DNA from: Clostridia bacterium
GTDB lineage: Bacteria > Bacillota > Clostridia > Oscillospirales > Acutalibacteraceae
NCBI GenBank assembly: GCA_017631795.1
Contig: JAGBSO010000029.1
Location: forward strand, 26,138 to 90,137
DNA length: 64,000 bases
Direction of reading: 5' to 3'
The notes beneath the pieces were generated by a model. It did no database searches. It worked only from the letters and a program-made list of their open reading frames with translations, and had not been told where the DNA came from. The position numbers and the translations under genes are program-made. Below are positions 34,008 to 42,316 of this stretch, piece by piece (the first letter of the stretch is position 1; each line of letters begins with the position of its first letter).

Positions 34008-34749
34008 ATAATTCCTTTGAAAAATGAACAAGTCTTGACACTTCATTGAAACCCGAAGCTCTATGAAGTTTTATGCTCATATCATTAGAAACTTCACAAT
34101 CACTTGCAAATTCTTTACAACCCTTTGATTTTGCCCAGTTTTCACAACAGGTTATAAGCTCCGTAGCAAAACCGAGATTGCGCCATTCTTCTCTGACATA
34201 AACACCTTCGAGATAACCTACGGGAGTGCTGTGTGTCCCTTCAACATAATCATTACGTACAGAACAATGAGCAAAAGCAATCATTTCACCGTAGCAATAA
34301 AGAGTAAAAATCATATCATTTTCACTTGCAATGATTTCTTTGATTTCCTCGCACATTTCATCAAAGTTATGATGCGGCCATAGTTCACAGGCAAGCTGAG
34401 ATATTTTATAAAAATCTTTTTCTCGGGCAGTATAAACATTCCAACATTTTCGCCACACCCATGTATGAGAGCTGACACAATTTATGGTAAAAAAATCAAC
34501 ATTATCCCAAAGCTCACACATTGATTTACCGTCAAAAACCTTTGCATTGAGAACTTCATCAGCTGTTTTATAAAAATATTCCGTATCAATAACAGCGAGC
34601 CAATAGCCGTCATTGTCCACATTGCATCCCATCCAGCAATTCTGAAAATCTTCAAGCCCCAAAATGCTGAAATTGATTTCCCATACAGAGTCTCTGTTAA
34701 TCAGTCTTTCTCTGAAATATTCATATCTTATCGGAAAATTTTCTCTCAT
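34006..34749 (-). CDS. GNAT acetyltransferase with extra N-terminal domain (AAC(6')-like)
   Basis: A 247-residue protein with two parts. The C-terminal half (about 120-247) is a GNAT fold. It ends in GYLEGVYVREEWRNLGFATEL (two pieces) and KGCKEFASDCEVSN...HRASGFNE, which is the pattern of the aminoglycoside 6'-N-acetyltransferase Ic/Iz group, although housekeeping GNATs can look alike. The N-terminal 110 residues are Trp- and Cys-rich and I do not recognise them. GGGTGA precedes the ATG. It lies between two near-identical hairpins beside a rubrerythrin remnant, which suggests a mobile history. No other resistance gene is near. Confidence 0.7.
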   Translation of the reverse strand: MRENFPIRYEYFRERLINRDSVWEINFSILGLEDFQNCWMGCNVDNDGYWLAVIDTEYFYKTADEVLNAKVFDGKSMCELWDNVDFFTINCVSSHTWVWRKCWNVYTAREKDFYKISQLACELWPHHNFDEMCEEIKEIIASENDMIFTLYCYGEMIAFAHCSVRNDYVEGTHSTPVGYLEGVYVREEWRNLGFATELITCCENWAKSKGCKEFASDCEVSNDMSIKLHRASGFNEVSRLVHFSKEL

Positions 34750-34766
34750 AAAATCACCCTGAAATC

Positions 34767-34795
34767 AGTTTAACACAAGTCAATGCAAATTGCAA
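34767..34795 (-). promoter_or_regulatory. Promoter of the GNAT gene
   Basis: On the minus strand TTGCAA, 17-nt spacer, TAAACT. Confidence 0.55.
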
Positions 34796-34805
34796 TAAAA
34801 TCACA

Positions 34806-34843
34806 AAATTCGGATGCCCTTTCGGACATCCGATGATTTTTTT
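34806..34843 (-). repeat. Hairpin copy flanking the GNAT gene
   Basis: CGGATGCCCTTTCGGACATC then CGAT, a near copy of the hairpin at 33976-34001 (differences are compensating A/G changes). On the minus strand it reads as the terminator of the truncated rubrerythrin copy. The interval 34750-35066 contains this hairpin, the remnant and the GNAT promoter, and otherwise only AT-rich sequence. Confidence 0.65.
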
Positions 34844-34851
34844 AAATTGAA

Positions 34852-34908
34852 TTAACCGAAATATCTCTTAAGAAGACCTTCGAGAGCCTTACCGTGTCTT
34901 GCTTCGTC
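34852..34908 (-). pseudogene. Truncated rubrerythrin copy (last 18 codons)
   Basis: The segment 34850-34908 is identical (59 of 59 bases) to 38174-38232 of the reverse rubrerythrin gene. It keeps the last 18 codons ([18 protein letters not shown]) and the stop, and the match then ends abruptly. It must be what remains of a second rubrerythrin gene or a recombination copy. It cannot make a functional protein. Confidence 0.85.
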
Positions 34909-35066
34909 ACGTATTTACACGCAGTATAGCCATTCTTTAGCATAAACACGTTGACAAACACACTATTTTATTTAAATAAAAACATGTATCAGACGGGACA
35001 TAAAAAAACTTCTTGACAAAATCACAAACGAATCCATTTATGATTTCATTTTACAGCATTATGAAG

Positions 35067-36905
35067 TTAATTCATTTTTATTTCTGCCATATTATCTGCA
35101 GAAATATCATCTGCCTCGGAAATTATTTTTCCTATATCAACAGGAATTTCCCCGTTAAGTGACTCAGGAGCTGCAAAGTTCAGGTCACCCTTATAATCTG
35201 CGGGAACATAGCCTTCTTGGGCAAGTTCAGCACGCTGCACAAGGACTTTCATAACGTAATCATGCTGTTTATTGTTATATTTCCAGAAACTGAACGGAAT
35301 CATCATAAACAGGTGACCCACAAGGTCAATGGCAAGAGGAATTGCAAGAAGTCTGAATCTTGCCGTATCAATAAAGAATACGTCCCAGTTTGAGTTAAAA
35401 CCGCTTGTAAGCAGCATAATGGGAATCATAAGACCGACTATTGTTGTGATAGGTGAAGTGAACCAGCCGAACACGCCGCCGAAATTCTCAAGTCTTTCAC
35501 CGGAGAGATACATCTGATAGTCGCCCATTCTTCTGTTCATATCACTTTCTGCCATCTTGACAACTTCTTCAAGGAAACCTCTTATCCACATTACAGTGAA
35601 AAGAACAATCGCACAAAGCTTGACATTTTCTCCCGCAAAAGCAAGAACGGCAATGATTATAGAAATTGAAATCACATAAAGCGACTGTCTGAAAAGTTTT
35701 AATGTTCTGTATGAAAATCTTTTCAGGAAATAGGGCGCAATAAAATTGGGGATTGTACCTCTGAAGGTATAAAGAGTGGTAAGAAGACTATACTCAAGAC
35801 CGCTCAGACGCATTGAATAAAGATAAACGATTGTCATTATGTCAATCATACCGTTACCGAGAGAGTCGATAAGTCCTGCTGTTGTATTAATCCAGTTATA
35901 TTTATTCCGCATAACTTCGGAAATTCCGTACCAGAAAGAAATTTCCTGTTTCTTTTCAAGAGGCGGCTGAGGAATTCGCTCCTTAACCTTTCCTGCAAAC
36001 ACAAGTGTAAGTGCGGCAATGGGGATAAAAAATCCGGGGAGCACGTAGCGATAGAAATTTATATCTTCAAAGCTGCCGAGAAGAGGGATAACCATTGCGA
36101 CGACAGAATTGAGAAGATGTGAGATTTTGACAGGGTATGTCCTGATTTTTATACGCTCTTCAATATTCGGACTTGCAAGGAATGCACATTGCTCCATCTT
36201 GTCATCAAATGTATACATATTGTAGAATGAGAACAGAAGATATGCAATCCAGAAACGCTCATTCACATCAGGAATATTGTAAACGGGAAGCCAACCGATA
36301 AGAATAATTGATATTGCTTTCTGAATAACATCACTGTAAAGTCTGTATTTGTATCTGCCGAATTTCGGAACAAGTTTCTTTCGCCAGAAAATATCTCTCA
36401 GGCCGCCGAAACCGCCGAAAAGAAGCTGTATACCGAGAATTTTAAACACACTCTTTGCAGAAATACCTGCTAAACTGTTAAGAGAATCAATAATGGCACT
36501 GTCAGCAGGGAAAAGTTTTGATGAATCAAAAACAATCATCAACAGACCGATAAGAAAAGCCGAGATATAAAAAATATTTACATGACGTGCTGTTTTCTTC
36601 GGCATAAATCCCAGATTATCCGAAACAATCCATCCGACAATGCTCCAGATATAACCCAGCGGCAGACCGATAAGACCGACCACAGAGAATGCCAGATACG
36701 GAAGATTGTAGTGATACATTATCAGGTAGCAGGATGCACCGAATCCGATATAAGCAAGAGGTGTACCCGCCGCATAGTTGAATGTTATTCCAAGGAAGAT
36801 ATGCAGATATTCTTTAAAAGGAACATAGTTACCTTTTGAACGGTCAGGCTCATGCCAATGTTCTTTTACATCTTTAAAAAAAGCCTTAACTTTACCGTCT
36901 GCCAT
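35067..36905 (-). CDS. Large MFS-type transporter, GPH-like
   Basis: A 612-residue membrane protein with about twelve hydrophobic segments. The layout and sequence feel fit the MFS_2/GPH (melibiose carrier-like) group, but it is longer than the usual 450-500 residues because of extended loops and a C-terminal cytosolic tail of about 60 residues. Notable parts are GITFNYAAGTPLAYIGFGAS near the start and RGFLEEVVKMAESDMNRRMGD (in pieces) near helix 10. Likely a sugar or glycoside importer. AGGAGG precedes the ATG, which is one base after the stop of the LRR gene, so the two are translationally coupled. Substrate unknown. Confidence 0.78.
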   Translation of the reverse strand: MADGKVKAFFKDVKEHWHEPDRSKGNYVPFKEYLHIFLGITFNYAAGTPLAYIGFGASCYLIMYHYNLPYLAFSVVGLIGLPLGYIWSIVGWIVSDNLGFMPKKTARHVNIFYISAFLIGLLMIVFDSSKLFPADSAIIDSLNSLAGISAKSVFKILGIQLLFGGFGGLRDIFWRKKLVPKFGRYKYRLYSDVIQKAISIILIGWLPVYNIPDVNERFWIAYLLFSFYNMYTFDDKMEQCAFLASPNIEERIKIRTYPVKISHLLNSVVAMVIPLLGSFEDINFYRYVLPGFFIPIAALTLVFAGKVKERIPQPPLEKKQEISFWYGISEVMRNKYNWINTTAGLIDSLGNGMIDIMTIVYLYSMRLSGLEYSLLTTLYTFRGTIPNFIAPYFLKRFSYRTLKLFRQSLYVISISIIIAVLAFAGENVKLCAIVLFTVMWIRGFLEEVVKMAESDMNRRMGDYQMYLSGERLENFGGVFGWFTSPITTIVGLMIPIMLLTSGFNSNWDVFFIDTARFRLLAIPLAIDLVGHLFMMIPFSFWKYNNKQHDYVMKVLVQRAELAQEGYVPADYKGDLNFAAPESLNGEIPVDIGKIISEADDISADNMAEIKMN

Positions 36906-36906
36906 A

Positions 36907-37980
36907 TCACTTATCCTCCTTTACCTGATTATAAAGAACGGGAACACGGGTCATAAAGACATTTCTTTTTTCAGGCGCCCAGTCATCGCCAAGCTTAACC
37001 TTTTCTCTTACTTCTTCCTCTGAAAGCTCCATATTTACCTGTTCAGCACCACAGGAATAAAAAGCATGATGTCCGATTTCAACAACATTTCGCGGAATGA
37101 AGATATATTTCAGTTCACCGCAATAACTGAGTGCATCAGAACCGATTTTCTGAACTGTTGACGGAAAATCAATCTTTTCCATCTGCCAACAACGGAACAT
37201 TGCCATTTCTTCAATTTCTTCAAGTCCTTCGGGAAGTACAAGCTCCTTAAGCTTTTCATTATATGCAAAGGAAAGCTGACCTAATACTTTGACAGTATCG
37301 GGAAGTGTGACCGAATAACGGAATTCCTCGTAAGCATTGTTGATTTCTTCGGCATTTTCTTCGCAGTATTTCAGGAAAGCATCAACATCATCGGGAGAAA
37401 CAGGAAGCTTTGCGCCCAGAGACTCTGCAACAAGAGCATATCCTCTTTTCTGCGGAGAAAGAACAGATTTTATCGGCTTGCCGTTTTCAGTTTCATAAAG
37501 AACGCCGTCAATTACGCTGTAATGTTCATTTCCTTCTTCCACAAAAATACCGTAAAGGTTATTGACGGTAAAGAATGATGTGTTTTCAATTTTTTCAACA
37601 TTTTCCGATATGTAAATATATCTGAGTGTTTCGTTACAGTTGACAGCATACTCCCTGACTACCGTAACAGGCTTTGATGTGTCGGGATTCTGTCCGTTTT
37701 CATCTCTCAGATAATCAACAAACAGAATTTTATCGTCTTCTCTGCCTGAAAACTGATGAAGAATTATCCCCTCATCGGTTTCTTTATAGACATATCTGTC
37801 ACGCTCAAGAGAATAAAAGCTGACCCAGATTGAAGCAACAACAGATACCACAATGAAGGCAATAAGAAAAAACCTTCTTCCTTTGCTTTTTTCTCTTTTT
37901 CGTGCTGTCTCCTGAAGCTTTGCATCAAACATAGGGTCATAAAGCAATACTTTATCCGATAAATCACGTTGTGAATCCAT
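36907..37980 (-). CDS. Membrane-anchored leucine-rich repeat (BspA-type) protein
   Basis: A 357-residue protein with a cytoplasmic N-terminus of about 36 residues and one membrane helix (about 37-58), then an extracellular part. The outer half has BspA-like LRR_5 repeats of about 23 residues, seen as LPDTVKVLGQLSFAYNEKLK, LPEGLEEIEEMAMFRCWQM, FPSTVQKIGSDALSYC and IPRNVVEIGHHAFYSC. Such repeats bind proteins or glycans. Start at the ATG 37980, with AAAGGGG eight bases upstream. It is coupled to the following MFS transporter by one base, so the pair may act together at the membrane, for example as a ligand-capture and uptake system. This is inference. Confidence 0.82.
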   Translation of the reverse strand: MDSQRDLSDKVLLYDPMFDAKLQETARKREKSKGRRFFLIAFIVVSVVASIWVSFYSLERDRYVYKETDEGIILHQFSGREDDKILFVDYLRDENGQNPDTSKPVTVVREYAVNCNETLRYIYISENVEKIENTSFFTVNNLYGIFVEEGNEHYSVIDGVLYETENGKPIKSVLSPQKRGYALVAESLGAKLPVSPDDVDAFLKYCEENAEEINNAYEEFRYSVTLPDTVKVLGQLSFAYNEKLKELVLPEGLEEIEEMAMFRCWQMEKIDFPSTVQKIGSDALSYCGELKYIFIPRNVVEIGHHAFYSCGAEQVNMELSEEEVREKVKLGDDWAPEKRNVFMTRVPVLYNQVKEDK

Positions 37981-38012
37981 AATTTTGCCCCTTTCGCATA
38001 AATACATATATT

Positions 38013-38041
38013 ATATTAGTACATTTATTTAAATTTGTCCA
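38013..38041 (-). promoter_or_regulatory. Promoter of the LRR-MFS pair
   Basis: On the minus strand TGGACA, 17-nt spacer, TAATAT. Confidence 0.5.
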
Positions 38042-38127
38042 TACATTTTAATATTTTTTATTTACTTTTAATAAACAAAATTGCTGTTTGAGAATTTTAT
38101 ACTTCGGATTCTATTTAAGGAAAAACA

Positions 38128-38154
38128 AAAAGAGTGACATCTCTGCCACTCTTT
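38128..38154 (-). terminator. Terminator of rubrerythrin
   Basis: Stem AAAGAGTG / CACTCTTT; on the minus strand it is followed by a T-rich run. Confidence 0.7.
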
Positions 38155-38175
38155 GCTTTATTTATCGTTGTTTAA

Positions 38176-38763
38176 TTAACCGAAATATCTCTTAAGAAGA
38201 CCTTCGAGAGCCTTACCGTGTCTTGCTTCGTCTCTTGCCATTTCATGCACTGTATCATGGATAGCATCAAGGCCGTTCTTCTTTGCGCATGCTGCGAGTT
38301 CAAACTTGCCGTTTGTTGCGCCGTATTCGCAATCCACACGCCATGCAAGGTTATCCTTTGTTGTATCCTTCATCTTGGGTTCAAGTGCTTCACCGAGGAG
38401 TTCTGCAAACTTAGCTGCGTGTTCTGCTTCTTCGTAAGCTGCCTTTTCCCAGTAGAGACCGATTTCGGGATAGCCTTCTCTGTGAGCGATTCTTGCCATG
38501 CAGAGATACATACCTACTTCTGAGCATTCGCCTGTGAAGTTAGCCATAAGCTGATCGAAAATATACTTCTTATCTTCTGCGCTAATGTCAGGATTGTTAG
38601 CAACTGTCTTTTCGTAGATGCCGTATTCGTGCTCTGCTGCAAGCTTCATTTCGCCAACCTGCTCTTTGAATTTTTCTGCAGGAACTTTACAAACGGGGCA
38701 CTTTTCGGGTGCTGAATCTCCTTCATGAACATAACCGCAAACTGAACAAACAAACTTTTTCAT
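38176..38763 (-). CDS. Reverse rubrerythrin
   Basis: A 195-residue non-heme diiron protein that removes hydrogen peroxide and helps anaerobes survive oxygen. The rubredoxin domain is N-terminal (Cys 6, 9, 22 and 25), the reverse of classical rubrerythrin. The ferritin-like four-helix domain follows with metal-ligand motifs [24 protein letters not shown] and ARDEARHG. It lies 64 nt after perR on the same strand, so PerR probably controls it. It has a good AGG-type site (GAGGTAATTTAT). A 59-bp copy of its 3' end occurs at 34850-34908. Confidence 0.93.
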   Translation of the reverse strand: MKKFVCSVCGYVHEGDSAPEKCPVCKVPAEKFKEQVGEMKLAAEHEYGIYEKTVANNPDISAEDKKYIFDQLMANFTGECSEVGMYLCMARIAHREGYPEIGLYWEKAAYEEAEHAAKFAELLGEALEPKMKDTTKDNLAWRVDCEYGATNGKFELAACAKKNGLDAIHDTVHEMARDEARHGKALEGLLKRYFG

Positions 38764-38827
38764 TATAAATTACCTCCGAGTAATTGAATTTTTTATTTTT
38801 TATATGAATGCTTTCGCATTACTGACT

Positions 38828-39223
38828 TTATTCTGTGATGCAATCTCTGCATCTGCCGTGGAAAACAAGAGAGTGAAAATCCACTTTCCCGTCATAGTGA
38901 GACTGAGCAAACTCGTCAATCCCGGTATCATGTGCGACAAAATGGAAATCATCAATCTTACCGCATTTTTCACAGACGAAGTGTGAGTGTTTTTTTACAT
39001 TTCCGTCGAACCGTTCTTTGCCGTCCCAGAAAGCTACCGACTGAACTTCGCCGTTCTGTTTCATCTCGCTGAGGTTCCGATAGACTGTTGCAAGACTAAG
39101 GTCCGGAATCTGAGGTTTCAACTGATTGAAAATCCATTCGGCGTTTGGATGAGATTCTGTGCCCATAAGCACTTCCCTGATTGCCTCACGCTTACGACTG
39201 TAACGTCTTGCTTTTTCTGCCAT
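38828..39223 (-). CDS. perR: PerR-type Fur family repressor
   Basis: A 131-residue metalloregulator. The winged-helix DNA-binding domain has ATVYRNLSEM, and two zinc-site CxxC pairs are at Cys 84/87 and 125/128. The regulatory residue in ERFDGN is Asp (73), which points to the peroxide sensor PerR rather than Fur, where Glu is usual. PerR with iron or manganese represses peroxide genes until oxidation of a His ligand. A Per-box-like site covers its own -10 (39255-39269), so it is autoregulated. It is followed by reverse rubrerythrin. Confidence 0.9.
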   Translation of the reverse strand: MAEKARRYSRKREAIREVLMGTESHPNAEWIFNQLKPQIPDLSLATVYRNLSEMKQNGEVQSVAFWDGKERFDGNVKKHSHFVCEKCGKIDDFHFVAHDTGIDEFAQSHYDGKVDFHSLVFHGRCRDCITE

Positions 39224-39254
39224 TTTATCGCCTCCTTAATGTTAATGATTCTTG

Positions 39255-39291
39255 TTAGCATTATTATAACCGACAAAACTCCTTTTGTCAA
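39255..39291 (-). promoter_or_regulatory. perR promoter with Per box
   Basis: On the minus strand TTGACA (39291-39286), 17 nt, TATAAT (39268-39263). TTAGCAT-T-ATTATAA (39255-39269) matches the Per box TTATAAT-N-ATTATAA at 12 of 14 positions and covers the -10. GACAAAA-CTCC-TTTTGTC (39272-39289) is a further palindrome in the spacer. Confidence 0.75.
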
Positions 39292-39352
39292 TACCTTTTT
39301 TCAAATTTTTTTTGTTATTTTTTGCAACAGTATTACAACTTATTTTATATGC

Positions 39353-39381
39353 TTGCTTTATATATTTGTATATGCTAATAT
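39353..39381 (+). promoter_or_regulatory. Promoter of the membrane protein/GH43 pair
   Basis: TTGCTT, 17-nt spacer, TAATAT with extended TGC. Confidence 0.55.
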
Positions 39382-39404
39382 GGAATCAGAAAGGAGCGAT
39401 AAAA

Positions 39405-39812
39405 ATGAAGAAATACAAAATCATGCTGACTGTTTCAGCTGCAGTGTCAATTATCCTTGAAGCACTTCCCTTTGGTGCTGTCTGCAACTTTGCAACACCC
39501 GAAAAAACAATCCGTCAGACTTTTTCCTATTTCAGCCTGACACCCTACGGCTATGCAAATATCGGGCCTTTTATCACGGCTTGTCTTACATGCCTGCTTC
39601 TTTTGCTTTCAGTCCTGATGTTTACAAAACTTTCAGACAGAATCAGAAAAATTGCATCTGTCATTTCAGGCATATCTGTTGTAACTTCATTTATGCCGCT
39701 GTTTTTCGGTATTGATTATTATTCAATCGTGGGTGGTTTTATCTCTGCGATGATGATAATTCAGTTTGTTATTATAATTATTATGAAAAAGAGGGATAAC
39801 AATGAAACTTAA
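39405..39812 (+). CDS. Four-helix membrane protein, unknown function
   Basis: A 135-residue integral membrane protein with helices at about 4-26, 48-72, 79-98 and 104-128. The ATG at 39405 has AAGGAG eight bases away; the longer frame from 39285 lies in the promoter. Its end overlaps the start of the GH43 gene by 11 nt, so they are coupled. The first loop has a TPYGYANIGPF motif. Family not recognised. It could serve the adjacent sugar enzyme, but nothing in the sequence proves this. Confidence 0.68.
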   Translation: MKKYKIMLTVSAAVSIILEALPFGAVCNFATPEKTIRQTFSYFSLTPYGYANIGPFITACLTCLLLLLSVLMFTKLSDRIRKIASVISGISVVTSFMPLFFGIDYYSIVGGFISAMMIIQFVIIIIMKKRDNNET

Positions 39813-40665
39813 CGAAATAAATATAAGAGACCCGTTCATTGTGCCTGAAAACGGCAAGTATTATATGTACGGCACAAGAGGAAAAGGCTGTTGGGAAAGT
39901 CAGAAAACTCCGGGAATGGGTTTTGACGTATACATAAGCGAAGACCTTGAAACATGGAGCGATCCGATTTCTGTTTTTGAACAGAGTGATGATTTCTGGG
40001 GCACACACAATTTCTGGGCACCTGAAGTGCATAAGTACAACGGAAAGTTCTATATGTTTGCATCTTTCAAAAATGCTGAAAGAAACAGAGGCACACAGAT
40101 TCTCGTTTCCGACACTCCCGACGGAAAATTCACTCCCATCACGGAATATCCCATTACTCCCGAAGAATGGATGGCACTTGACGGCACACTTTATATTGAT
40201 AAAAACGGTGATCCCCATATTGTTTTCTGCCACGAATGGTCACAGATTGCTGACGGTGAAATATGCGAAATGAAACTTAGTGCTGACCTGACAAAAGCTG
40301 TCAGCCAGCCGAGAACACTTTTCAAAGCTTCTGACCCTTACTGGGCAAGAAAAGAATGTGATCACTGGGTAACAGACGGTCCGTTCATATACCGTGGTGA
40401 AAGCGGAAGACTTTATATGATCTGGTCAAGCTTCACAGACAGCGGTTATGTTCAGGCTGTGTGTTATTCCGACAACGGTGACATAGACGGCAATTTCAGC
40501 CATGACCTGCCTTTACTTGCAGAAAAAGACGGCGGTCACGGTATGATTTTTACAGGATTTGACGGCAAGACATATCTTGTTCTTCACAGACCAAACTCAA
40601 ATCCCGATGAAAGACCTGTTCTGACTCAGATAATTGAAAAAGACGGTCATCTTGAAACTATATAA
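39802..40665 (+). CDS. GH43-like five-bladed propeller glycosidase
   Basis: A 287-residue intracellular protein with the family pattern of a five-bladed beta propeller. RDPFIVPENGKYYMYGT contains the catalytic base Asp near the N-terminus, WAPEVHKYNGKFYMFAS and WMALDGTLY are blade markers, and WVTDGPFIYRGESGRLYMIWS sits where the acid should lie. GH43 enzymes act on xylosides, arabinosides or arabinan. Linkage to a particular substrate is inferred. There is no signal peptide. It overlaps the membrane protein gene and ends before a clear terminator, with a GPH transporter convergent to it. Confidence 0.82.
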   Translation: MKLNEINIRDPFIVPENGKYYMYGTRGKGCWESQKTPGMGFDVYISEDLETWSDPISVFEQSDDFWGTHNFWAPEVHKYNGKFYMFASFKNAERNRGTQILVSDTPDGKFTPITEYPITPEEWMALDGTLYIDKNGDPHIVFCHEWSQIADGEICEMKLSADLTKAVSQPRTLFKASDPYWARKECDHWVTDGPFIYRGESGRLYMIWSSFTDSGYVQAVCYSDNGDIDGNFSHDLPLLAEKDGGHGMIFTGFDGKTYLVLHRPNSNPDERPVLTQIIEKDGHLETI

Positions 40666-40672
40666 AAAAACA

Positions 40673-40696
40673 AAGCAGGTACTCTCGTACCTGCTT
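40673..40696. terminator. Bidirectional terminator after GH43
   Basis: Stem AAGCAGGTAC / GTACCTGCTT with loop TCTC, flanked by A-rich and T-rich sequence. Confidence 0.85.
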
Positions 40697-40700
40697 GATT

Positions 40701-42185
40701 TTATATAGCGTCTGTCTGTGAAGCTTTCATCTTTTCAAGATTTGCAGTTCTCTTTTCTGTAAGCTCAGCCTGAAGCTTTTCAAGATTCTTCTTGTTGAGA
40801 GGATAAAGCATGAAGAGAACAAAAATAATGAAATATCCGACTGCCATAACTCTTGTGACCATCTTATACATTCGGTCGCCTACACCGGGAATGTAACCCA
40901 CAACACCTGATTTTTCAGGGTCATATTTAGCGTAGTTGTAAAGCAGCTGGAGTCCGCCTGAGTCTGCGATGGTCTGACCGACTTTTCTTGCGAATGTATA
41001 AACAGCATAGATTGCACTTTCGTTCTTGATGCCCGTAACATTCTCCTGATAGTCGATAACGTCTGTAACCACTGCCCAGTTGAGAATTGAAACGAATGAA
41101 TAACCTGCACCGACACCGAAATTGAGAATAAGATAAGGCACGGGATTTGCCTGAAGTGACTCGTTGGGTCCGATGAAGCACATCACAAGGCTTGACAGTG
41201 TTGCAAGGACAAGACCTGCTGTGCAAAGCTCTTTCTTACCGAATTTTGCCGCAAGTTTGGGACAGAAGAAGATAAGAAGAACCATGGGCGCATATGTTGA
41301 TATTGTGAGCCATATTGAAAGATTTGAGTTGCCGAAATAGTTCTTTGTAAGATACTGATTGAATGAACCGAACTGAAGAAGTCCGCTGATAACAAGTCCT
41401 GCAATTGTGACTGTAAGGAAAGGACGGCTCTTGAAAAGAGTACCGTATGTAAGCCTCAGATTGACTTTCTTCTTTTCGGGAGAATAAAGAACTCGCTCTT
41501 TTGTTGTCTTGTAACAGGTCATATATGCTGCAATTGAAAGCGCTGAAAGCACACATACTGCAACAAATGTCTTTTCGGGGTTGAGCTTTGTGCCGTCATC
41601 ATAAATGATTGACTGAGCAACAAGAGTAACTGCTGCACCGCCTACACCTGCACCGATTGAACGCATTGTTGAAAGGAGTGTTCTGCCGTTGGGGTCATCT
41701 GTGATTGCAGATGCAAGTGAGCCGTAAGGAATGTTGATTGCAGTATAAAGCATACCGTATACACAGTATGTGATATAAGCAAATGCAAGAAGCATTGCGT
41801 AAGATGAAATGTAATTCTGAACATTAAGGAAACACAATGCCGTTGACAGACCCAGAGGTACGGATACCGTCATCAGATAAGGACGGAATTTACCGTTTTT
41901 GGTCGGTCTTCTTGTGTCAACAATAATTCCCCACAACGGGTCATTGATTGCATCCCACAGTCTTATAACAAGGAATAACACGGTAAGGTCTGTACTGATT
42001 TTTGTTGCATCTGCACCGTGACCGGGAAGAAGACAGTCAGTATAGAAAACTTTAAGATATGTTGAAACAAATGTAAGCACAAAAAGGTTACCCATATCTC
42101 CGAAAAGATAACCGACTGCTTCACCGATGGAAATCGCATTCGGATGCTTTGCGGCATGAGGTGCCACAGGCTTTGCTTTTGCCAT
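40701..42185 (-). CDS. GPH family glycoside/pentoside:cation symporter
   Basis: A 494-residue, twelve-helix carrier of the MelB/GPH type. The signature WDAINDPLWGIIVD follows the second helix and the cytosolic loop RPTKNGKFRPYL is typical. Later NLSIWLTISTYAP and the NESAIYAVYTFARKVGQTI region lie near helices 8-11. The family imports glycosides such as melibiose, xylosides or lactose with Na+ or H+. It converges on the GH43 gene and has an own promoter with a palindrome, so it may serve that enzyme. Start at ATG 42185 (GGAGGATAG upstream); the longer frame to 42239 runs into the promoter. Confidence 0.9.
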   Translation of the reverse strand: MAKAKPVAPHAAKHPNAISIGEAVGYLFGDMGNLFVLTFVSTYLKVFYTDCLLPGHGADATKISTDLTVLFLVIRLWDAINDPLWGIIVDTRRPTKNGKFRPYLMTVSVPLGLSTALCFLNVQNYISSYAMLLAFAYITYCVYGMLYTAINIPYGSLASAITDDPNGRTLLSTMRSIGAGVGGAAVTLVAQSIIYDDGTKLNPEKTFVAVCVLSALSIAAYMTCYKTTKERVLYSPEKKKVNLRLTYGTLFKSRPFLTVTIAGLVISGLLQFGSFNQYLTKNYFGNSNLSIWLTISTYAPMVLLIFFCPKLAAKFGKKELCTAGLVLATLSSLVMCFIGPNESLQANPVPYLILNFGVGAGYSFVSILNWAVVTDVIDYQENVTGIKNESAIYAVYTFARKVGQTIADSGGLQLLYNYAKYDPEKSGVVGYIPGVGDRMYKMVTRVMAVGYFIIFVLFMLYPLNKKNLEKLQAELTEKRTANLEKMKASQTDAI

Positions 42186-42220
42186 TTTTCTATCCTCCGC
42201 AAATAAAATTTTATAAAACA

Positions 42221-42249
42221 ATTTTACAGCATTTGACAACCAATGTCAA
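42221..42249 (-). promoter_or_regulatory. GPH transporter promoter with palindrome
   Basis: On the minus strand TTGACA (42249-42244), 17 nt, TAAAAT (42226-42221). The -35 box is part of TTGACA-N5-TGTCAA (42233-42249), a perfect inverted repeat and candidate repressor site. Confidence 0.6.
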
Positions 42250-42257
42250 TGAAATAC

Positions 42258-42286
42258 TTGATATATAATTTAATTTTTGGTAAAAT
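42258..42286 (+). promoter_or_regulatory. Promoter of the HAD phosphatase
   Basis: TTGATA, 17-nt spacer, TAAAAT. Confidence 0.6.
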
Positions 42287-42316
42287 AAATTATAATTCAG
42301 CGAAAGGATTGATCTC

